The position numbers were made by a program, and so were the translations under genes. From assembly GCA_903813345.2 (NCBI GenBank), contig CAIIXF020000001.1:2542001-2606000 (forward strand): a DNA stretch of 64,000 nt, read 5' to 3'. Within the stretch, counting starts at the first letter, position 1. Each line of letters begins with the position of its first letter. Below, piece after piece: positions 58,701 through 64,000 of the stretch. A model generated the notes under the pieces. The model saw nothing but the letters and a program-made list of their open reading frames with translations, was not told the DNA's origin and did not search any database. This stretch comes from Owenia fusiformis (taxonomy: Eukaryota; Annelida; Polychaeta; Sabellida; Oweniidae).

Positions 58701-61700
58701 AAGAGTCAGAATCAGTCAAAAAACCTAAACCGGAAAACTGTGCTCATTGTGAAAACTAAAAGTGAAGCAACTTTTTTCTGATATTTCTTACATCAAATGG
58801 CAGCCATCTTGTTTTTTCCCCTTCAAATTAAACTGGCGGGAAATTCAAAAATTTGAAAAAAATTTTAATCCTTAAATATATTTCAAAAATATGATTTTCT
58901 TTTAAATTCTTCATGGGTCTTAAGTTATTTCTTCTTTGCAAGTCATACATGTTGCCATTGATGTTTTTATTCTATGATAATGACTACTTTTTTTTGTTAA
59001 GATACTTATTCTGACTCTCAGCAGGGGGTTAATTATGCATCAAAACTCGTGAAAAAGTAAATAAACTTATCAAATATAACTAGGACAGTAATAAAAAACA
59101 TATTTAACATACATTTGACTGAGGGACCAAAAGGTCCCTATATCTTGGCACTGGTAGTTTTAAGAATATAGTATTTTGTTATTAATAGTGCCAAAGCCAG
59201 AATCTTGATTTATGCAAGGCAAATTACTACTAGATATACATGTAGTAAGGCCAATAAGAGTGCTTAAGTATTATTCAAAAACTATGTTGATAGTTACTGT
59301 AAAATTTTTATGAGGAATCTGCACCCTAATTGAGATCATTTTACCAACTAATTCATTTCAATTTCAAAATCTGATACAACCAAACTACAGCATCAATTTT
59401 TATAAACCAGTAAAATGTTGATATCGTCTTTTTCATCATGTTCATTTAGTTGATATTTTGAACATGTTGTATTGGTTTCAGGTGATACAGGAACAACAAC
59501 AGCCCCTGTAACAGAACCCCCAGTCACCAGTCCATCCACCACAGATTCTCCAGTTACTAATCCACCTACTACAGGTTTCAAAGACTCCTGTTTGCGCATA
59601 CACAATTTGAAGAGAGCCCTTCATGAGGACACACCTAATGTGATATACTCAGACACACTTGCAGTTTCTGCCCAAACATGGGCAAATCACCTAGCTGCTA
59701 CTGATAGCTTTGAACACTCAAGTGCTGACAATTATGGAGAGAATTTATATCGCTCTTCGAGTACTCAGCCATTAACTCCTGATTATTGTTCAACGGCAAC
59801 TTCAAAATGGTAAGAACAGTTTTTGTTTGGCAGTTTGAGGTATAGAAAGAACTAACTAGAGTACTGCCTCGTAATGCCAGCTCTACTTCATCTTATTCCA
59901 TTGAGTGATTCATACAGTTTTACACTTAGATATCAGGAATATGCAAAATGACACATTTCATTTAGGTACCAAATAACAATTTGTTTTTGTTTTTTCCCAC
60001 AGTATTTTTGAAAGGGGTATACTGTATAAATCAACTGATTTCAAATAATATGTAAAACTCGCATTAATTCACACAATTATACTTTTAGGTATGATGAAAT
60101 AAACCAGTATGACTACAATAACCCAGGTTTTAGTGGAAACACAGGTCATTTTACACAGGTAAGTACAATAAAATAGAGTTTCAATTCATCATAACTACAT
60201 AATTTTAGCTATTGTAGTACTAGATTAGTAAGTTAGATAAACTTGCAGTCATCAGGGTGTGGTATCAGACCTGTTTGTGATATTTGAATGTTAATCTCCT
60301 ATATGTTTTCAAATAATCATCTAATTCATATTAAAACTCCTTCATTCTTGTCATCTGGGCTGGTACTGTAATTGCACCATTGTTACTATGCTTCCTAGTT
60401 CATGAGTAAGTTTGAAAACATAATTGCCCAATTTAACCTATTGACATGCAGTCCATTGCCCAAAAGGCAACTCATTTTCCAAGTTCATTACCAAGATTGT
60501 AACTGATTGCCAGTCAGGCAACTGTGGGTCTAAACCTTGTCATTGTGTTCCTTTATTACTGTTAGGCTATAATGTTGAATGTAACTGATTAGACACTGTC
60601 TGTGTCATCACTCATGATTCTTTTGGCCAGTGTGCATCATAAAAATTTTAGACATGCAGGTCAAAGATGAACTATGGGCCAGTAGCATTGTAATTTTTCT
60701 ATACATGCTGAAAAGTAAATTGCACCTTGTTTTTGTCTTGCTGTAGGTTGTTTGGGCAAGCACTTTGGAGATTGGATGTGGAGAAGCCATATACACGACA
60801 CCTGATGGTAGTTGGAACAGAGTTGTGGTGGTTTGTCAGTACAGTCCACCTGGAAACTATGGCAACCAATTCATCAATAATGTTAAACCACTTCTTCCAG
60901 GTGAATCCTAGCTTTTGTTATTATTATACAATTTTGGAATACAATGTTTGAATTAGTATTCCTCCTTGACAGGAGTTCAAAAGTTGATCAACTATTGTGT
61001 GGTCCTTGGAATAACTCCTTTAAACTTCTAACAATCTTACTATACTGTTACACTTGTAAGTACATATCATGACATTTACGACTTCTAAAAATTTTGTCCC
61101 TATATTTTGGCACTGGTGTATAGTTTTAAGAATACAGTATTTTGATTATTAATAGTGCCAAAGCCAGAATCTTGATTTACACAAGGCAAATTACTACTAG
61201 TAAGGCCAATAAAACTGGTTAGGTTTTATTTGAAAACTATGTTCAATATGTTACTGTAAAACGTTGGTGAGAGATCTGCATACTGATTGAGATCATTTTA
61301 ACTAATTCATTTCAGTTTCAAAATTTGATACAACTAAACCACAGCAAAAACCAAAACTGGTTAATACAATTTTTATAAAACCAGCCGTATAACATTGATT
61401 TATTTTTGTTTCAGTTGAAACATGTGGAGTTGGCATTGTGCCCAATGGCAGAATAGTTGGAGGATCTGATGCAGTGCCGTACAGCTGGCCCTGGATGGCG
61501 ATGCTGACCACTGACTGGGGATCACAATTTTGTGGCGGAACTCTCATTGATAGGAATTGGGTGATAACGGCTGCTCATTGTACATCTGGGTAAATATATA
61601 ACTGCATACTAGATGTTTCAGTCTTTTTGACATCCTTGTATGCTTAGTCTTCCCTGCGTTCAGACCAATGGAAGCCAGGTAAATGAAGATGTCTTGGAAG

Positions 61701-62043
61701 GTTCTGCCCATGATACCAAAGTCTTAAAATCACATTGACCCTCATATTATTAACAATATTATTCTAATACCCTAAAATTGTTTCAGAATGGACCCCTGGG
61801 ATGTGATTATAAGACTAGGTGAATACTCGAAGACAGATGATGAACCCCTGACGCAAGTAATTCCTGTCATTCAAATCATTAATCACCCTGAGTATGACCC
61901 TGAAACCACAAACAATGATATATCCTTGCTGAGACTTGGAGATCCAGCTGAGCTGAATGGTTATGTTGAGAAGGCATGTCTTCCTGCAGCAGAGCCTGAA
62001 CCAGGACGTGAATGTGTCGTAACTGGTTGGGGTACCACTGAAG
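45500..62043 (+). CDS. Secreted CUB/trypsin/CAP mosaic protease (ovochymase-like), right end missing
   Basis: 24 exons with continuous phase encode 1611 residues before the window's last visible donor: 45500-45584, 47448-47572, 49488-49725, 50139-50278, 50409-50661, 50823-51045, 51244-51506, 51734-51876, 52012-52335, 52608-52845, 53632-53887, 54388-54647, 54802-54950, 55147-55303, 55546-55706, 56368-56596, 56839-57220, 57497-57566, 57854-58007, 59482-59809, 60089-60158, 60747-60900, 61415-61589 and 61787-62043. The order is signal peptide ([20 protein letters not shown]), CUB, CUB, S1 protease 1, CUB, S1 protease 2, CUB, T/P-rich linker, CAP, linker, CAP, S1 protease 3 (Ser exon outside). CUB plus several S1 domains recalls ovochymase/oviductin egg-coat polyproteases; two CAP domains are unusual. 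The product is extracellular. The least certain donor is exon 11 (AA/GTTGGT). A single transcript is inferred from phase, not proven. Confidence 0.8.
45718..46160. mobile_element. 443-bp TIR element with TGTAA duplication
   Basis: The ends are CACGCCCGGTGATTGTACAA and its inverse; the arms of about 50 bp include GATTAGGCGATTTC. It is flanked by a perfect 5 bp duplication, TGTAA (45713-45717 and 46161-46165). CAC...GTG ends with a 5 bp duplication could fit a Transib-like group, but this is tentative. It lies in protease intron 1. Confidence 0.75.
46238..47262. mobile_element. Palindromic element family, copy 2
   Basis: GGTATCGATATGG (46251) and CCATATCGATATC (near 47240) are inverted, with TTTCTCTTAAA-type words and a long central stretch related to 22070-23360 in the opposite orientation. 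It lies in protease intron 1. Confidence 0.6.
48768..49168 (+). repeat. ~91-bp tandem repeat in protease intron 2
   Basis: About five copies of a unit with GCATTTTCAAAAAGCTTTAC, ATTGGCCATATTCC and TTACATTCTTGGACTTAGAA. Unlike the splice-junction arrays it does not touch an exon. A dispersed-repeat piece (TTATCCCACCGAACAAAGTT, CGTCCGTCCG tract) lies before it at about 48285-48370. Confidence 0.8.
50139..50661 (+). CDS. Mosaic protease: CUB 2 (exons 4-5)
   Basis: Residues about 150-280. [54 protein letters not shown] and [10 protein letters not shown] give a complete CUB domain with four Cys. The exon split inside the domain is at the same place as in CUB 3 and CUB 4, as expected for modules duplicated within the gene. 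Confidence 0.85.
50823..52190 (+). CDS. Mosaic protease: S1 domain 1, trypsin-like (exons 6-9)
   Basis: Activation site EAR/IVGG near residue 306; catalytic His in VVTAAHC (about 351), Asp in GYDLAMLRL (about 399), Ser in [10 protein letters not shown] (about 493). The specificity-pocket residue, six before Ser, is Asp (KDSC), which predicts cleavage after Arg or Lys. All three catalytic residues are present, so it should be active once cleaved. Cysteine GCGVP before the activation site could tether the propeptide. Confidence 0.9.
52190..52845 (+). CDS. Mosaic protease: CUB 3 (exons 9-10)
   Basis: [44 protein letters not shown] and [10 protein letters not shown]. This is a full CUB domain directly after protease 1, in the same exon as the protease's C-terminus. 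Confidence 0.85.
53008..53194 (+). ncRNA. tRNA-derived sequence with a 20-bp inverted repeat
   Basis: A box-like TAGCTCAGTTGGTAGAGC and B box-like GGTACGATTCC occur at tRNA spacing (53016-53072). The acceptor stem does not pair well, so it is probably a SINE head or tRNA pseudogene. TGGATCCAGGGGTCCTAGGT (53045-53064) recurs as an exact inverse at 53175-53194. It lies in protease intron 10. Confidence 0.6.
53632..55303 (+). CDS. Mosaic protease: S1 domain 2, chymotrypsin/elastase-like (exons 11-14)
   Basis: A T/P/S-rich linker and CGSPAIAP precede the activation site SVSK/VVNG (about 717). His is in VITAAHC (about 759), Asp in NNDIALWRL (about 807) and Ser in [10 protein letters not shown] (about 902). 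The pocket residue six before Ser is Gly (GSC) rather than Asp, which argues against trypsin specificity and for hydrophobic or small side chains. The exon-11 donor (AA/GTTGGT) is weak but gives the right phase. Confidence 0.85.
55546..56596 (+). CDS. Mosaic protease: CUB 4 (exons 15-16)
   Basis: [48 protein letters not shown] and [10 protein letters not shown]. It is a complete CUB domain. A 10 bp microrepeat (TATCAGGCAC, about five copies, 55751-55799) lies about 45 bases into the intron that splits it. Confidence 0.85.
56839..58007 (+). CDS. Mosaic protease: T/P-rich linker and CAP domain 1 (exons 17-19)
   Basis: A mucin-like linker of TTTAPV repeats leads into a CAP (SCP/TAPS) domain: [55 protein letters not shown] and [14 protein letters not shown]. 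The CAP signature His and Glu positions (FEHSS, GENL, GHFTQ) are all present. The last exon can splice on (TTTCAG/GTGATT, phase 1) or, if unspliced, stop four codons later. Confidence 0.85.
59482..60900 (+). CDS. Mosaic protease: linker and CAP domain 2 (exons 20-22)
   Basis: Almost identical to CAP 1 in exons, intron borders and much of the introns, so it is a recent tandem duplication of exons 17-19. The T/P linker is shorter, with fewer TTTAPV units. Differences include K for M before the exon-20 donor and A for T in GEAIYTT. As in CAP 1, read-through of the last donor would stop within three or four codons (PGES-stop). Confidence 0.85.
61415..62043 (+). CDS. Mosaic protease: S1 domain 3, N-terminal part (exons 23-24)
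   Basis: Activation site NGR/IVGG near residue 1480; His in VITAAHC (about 1522), Asp in NNDISLLRL (about 1570), and [11 protein letters not shown] at the end of exon 24. The exon with the specificity pocket and Ser lies beyond the window, so activity and specificity cannot be judged. The donor of exon 24 (GAAG/GTAATG) has been amplified into the adjoining minisatellite. Confidence 0.85.
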
Positions 62044-64000
62044 GTAATGTTGCAATTGTGTTGTAATTGGTTGGGGTACCACTGAAGGTAATATTGCAGT
62101 TGTGTTGTAACTGGTTGGGGTACCACTGAAGGTAATGTTGCAATTGTGTTGTAATTGGTTGGGGTACCACTGAAGGTAATATTGCAGTTGTGTTGTAACT
62201 GGTTGGGGTACCACTGAAGGTAATATTGCAGTTGTGTTGTAACTGGTTAGGGTACCACTGAAAGTAATGTTGCAGTTGTGTTGTAACTGGTTGGGGTACC
62301 ACTGAAGGTAATGTTGCAATTGTGTTGTAATTGGTCGGGGTACCACTGAAGGTAATATTGCAGTTGTGTTGTAACTGGTTGGGGTACCACTGAAGGTAAT
62401 ATTGCAGTTGTGTTGTAACTGGTTGGGGTACCACTGAAGGTTATTTTGCAATTGTGTTGTAACTGGTTGGGTTACCACTGAAGGTAATATTGCAGTTGTG
62501 TTGTAACTGGTTAGGGTACCACTGAAAGTAATGTTGCAGTTGTGTTGTAACTGGTTGGGGTACCACTGAAGGTAATGTTGCAATTGTGTTGTAATTGGTT
62601 GGGGTACCACTGAAGGTAATATTGCAGTTGTGTTGTAACTGGTTGGGGTACCACTGAAGGTAATATTGCAGTTGTGTTGTAACTGGTTGGGGTACCACTG
62701 AAGGTTATTTTGCAATTGTGTTGTAACTGGTTGGGGTACCACTGAAGGTAATATTGCAGTTGTGTTGTAACTGGTTAGGGTACCACTGAAAGTAATGTTG
62801 CAGTTGTGTTGTAATTGGTTAGGGTACCATAGAAGGTAATTTTGCACTTGTGTTGTAACTGGTTGGGGTACCACTGAAGCTAGTATTGCAGTTGTGTTGT
62901 AACTGGTTGGGGTTTGACTGAAGGTAATATTGCAATTGTGTTTTAATTGGTTTGAGTACCACAGAAGGTAATGTTGCAATTGTGTTGTAATTGGTTAGGG
63001 TACCACCGGAGGTAATTTTGCAATTGTGTTGTAAGTGGATGGGGTTTGACTGAAGGTAATATTACAATTGTGTTGTAACTGGTTGGGGTTTGACTGAAGG
63101 TAATATTGCAATTGTGTTGTAATTGGTTAGGGTACCACTGAATGTAATATTGCAATTGTGTTTTAATTGGTTGGGGTACCACAGAAGGTAATATTGCAAT
63201 TTTTTTTAACTGGTTGGAGTACCACTGAATAGTCCATTTGTCATCCCTATACATCCAATAGTGAACCTAGAAATTGTTAAAAGTACGATGTTTTATGGTC
63301 GATTTATGATAATAAGAGTTTTCTGAAGTGATTTAACTGGCTTGGGCAAAAAATTATATAGGCTGATTAGGGAGGGGTGCAATCGTTTAACATGGCGTTG
63401 ACTATTGACTTAGTGTTGGGATACCACCATATACCTGGTATGTTACCATGGTAATAGATACAAAATTTTTCCCCAAAGTTATTTTTTTGGCAACCCAGCT
63501 AAATCACTCCCATAATCCCTAAAGATAGTATTTACACAGAAAAACATCATACTTTTAAATATTTATACGTTCAGAAAATGACAAATGGACTAGAAGGTAA
63601 TGTTGCAATTGTGTTTTAATTGGTTGGGGTACCACTGAAGGTAATGTTGCAATTGTGTTTTAATTGGTTGGGGTACCACAGAAGGTCATGTTGCAATTGT
63701 GTTGTAATTGGTTGGGGTACCACAGAAGGTAATGTTGCAATTGTGTTTTAATTGGTTGGGGTACCACAGAAGGTAATGTTGCAATTGTGTTGTTATTGGT
63801 TGGGGTACCACAGAAGGTAATGTTGCAATTGTGTTTTAATTGGTTGGGGTACCACAGAAGGTAATGTTGCAATTGTGTTGTAATTGGTTGGGGTACCACA
63901 GAAGGTAATGTTACAATTGTGTTTTAATTGGTTGGGGTACCACAGAAGGCAATGTTGCAATTGTGTTTTAATTGGTTGGGGTACCACAGAAGGTAATGTT
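62014..64000 (+). repeat. 44-bp minisatellite made from the protease exon-24 donor
   Basis: About 27 copies from 62014 to 63237, then 355 bp of non-repeat sequence, then at least nine more copies to the window end. Each unit is about 30 bases of the exon end (GTAACTGGTTGGGGTACCAC then TGAAG or AGAAG) plus 14 intron bases (GTAATGTTGCAATT). Most copies keep AAG/GTAAT; some have AAAGTAAT, AAGCTAGT or GAATGTAAT. The first copy is the genuine donor at 62043/62044. Use of a later donor would read G-N-V-A-I-V-L-stop. Confidence 0.95.
63238..63593 (+). other. Non-repeat spacer inside the 44-bp array
   Basis: About 355 bp without the 44 bp unit. TAGTCCATTTGTCAT at the left and ATGACAAATGGACTA at the right (63575-63594) are exact inverses, which suggests a TIR element inserted in the array. 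TA is a possible target. Confidence 0.65.

Noticed and set aside
61879-62979. 366-codon minus-strand open frame with [14 protein letters not shown]-type repeats
   Set aside because: It is the 44 bp minisatellite read backwards. All three frames are open because the unit has no stop on that strand and is not a multiple of three. It also overlaps a well-supported protease exon.

Overview
The window is nuclear DNA of an animal, most likely a marine invertebrate. It is AT-rich, has long introns with GT-AG borders, is packed with short palindromic DNA transposons, and encodes metazoan families (BLOC-1 subunit 5, CUB/trypsin/CAP mosaic protease, Kunitz inhibitor, C2H2/C2HC zinc fingers). I cannot name the species; a hemichordate or a lophotrochozoan would fit. 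All gene models were built by eye from splice-site phase and domain continuity, with no transcript support.

Layout. 1-13 kb, minus strand: an unrecognised 510-residue proline/glutamine-rich protein (1445-2977) and a giant zinc-finger protein of about 1850 residues in two coding exons (5278-12158). 13-25 kb: intergenic DNA filled with nested MITE-like elements. 25.3-38.5 kb, plus strand: BLOC1S5 (muted) in four exons, with a 7.8 kb first intron carrying a 9-bp-TSD foldback-like transposon. 38.5-42 kb: intergenic palindromic repeats. 42.2-44.3 kb, minus strand: a secreted single-domain Kunitz inhibitor whose intron holds a mariner relic. 45.5 kb to beyond the right edge, plus strand: a secreted mosaic protein, signal peptide-CUB-CUB-trypsin-CUB-chymotrypsin-like-CUB-CAP-CAP-trypsin-like, with 24 exons visible and continuous phase. 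The Kunitz and protease genes are divergent, and each has a TATA box in the roughly 1.2 kb between their start codons.

The most striking pattern is that three unrelated genes each carry a minisatellite made by amplifying one of their own exon-intron junctions. These are the acceptor of zinc-finger exon 2 (66 bp, about 14 copies), the donor of BLOC1S5 exon 2 (52 bp, about 33 copies) and the donor of protease exon 24 (44 bp, at least 35 copies, running off the window). A fourth, four-copy 46 bp repeat spans the BLOC1S5 stop codon. Almost every copy keeps its GT or AG, so each intron has dozens of near-identical competing splice sites, most of which would bring in a stop codon if used. This suggests a recurrent, junction-linked repeat-forming process in this genome.

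The second candidate novelty is the domain architecture of the mosaic protease, in particular two CAP domains inserted between ovochymase-like CUB/S1 modules. I saw no retroviral or other capsid-bearing elements and no CRISPR array. Two tRNA-like stretches are present, but they look like SINE or transposon parts rather than tRNA genes.
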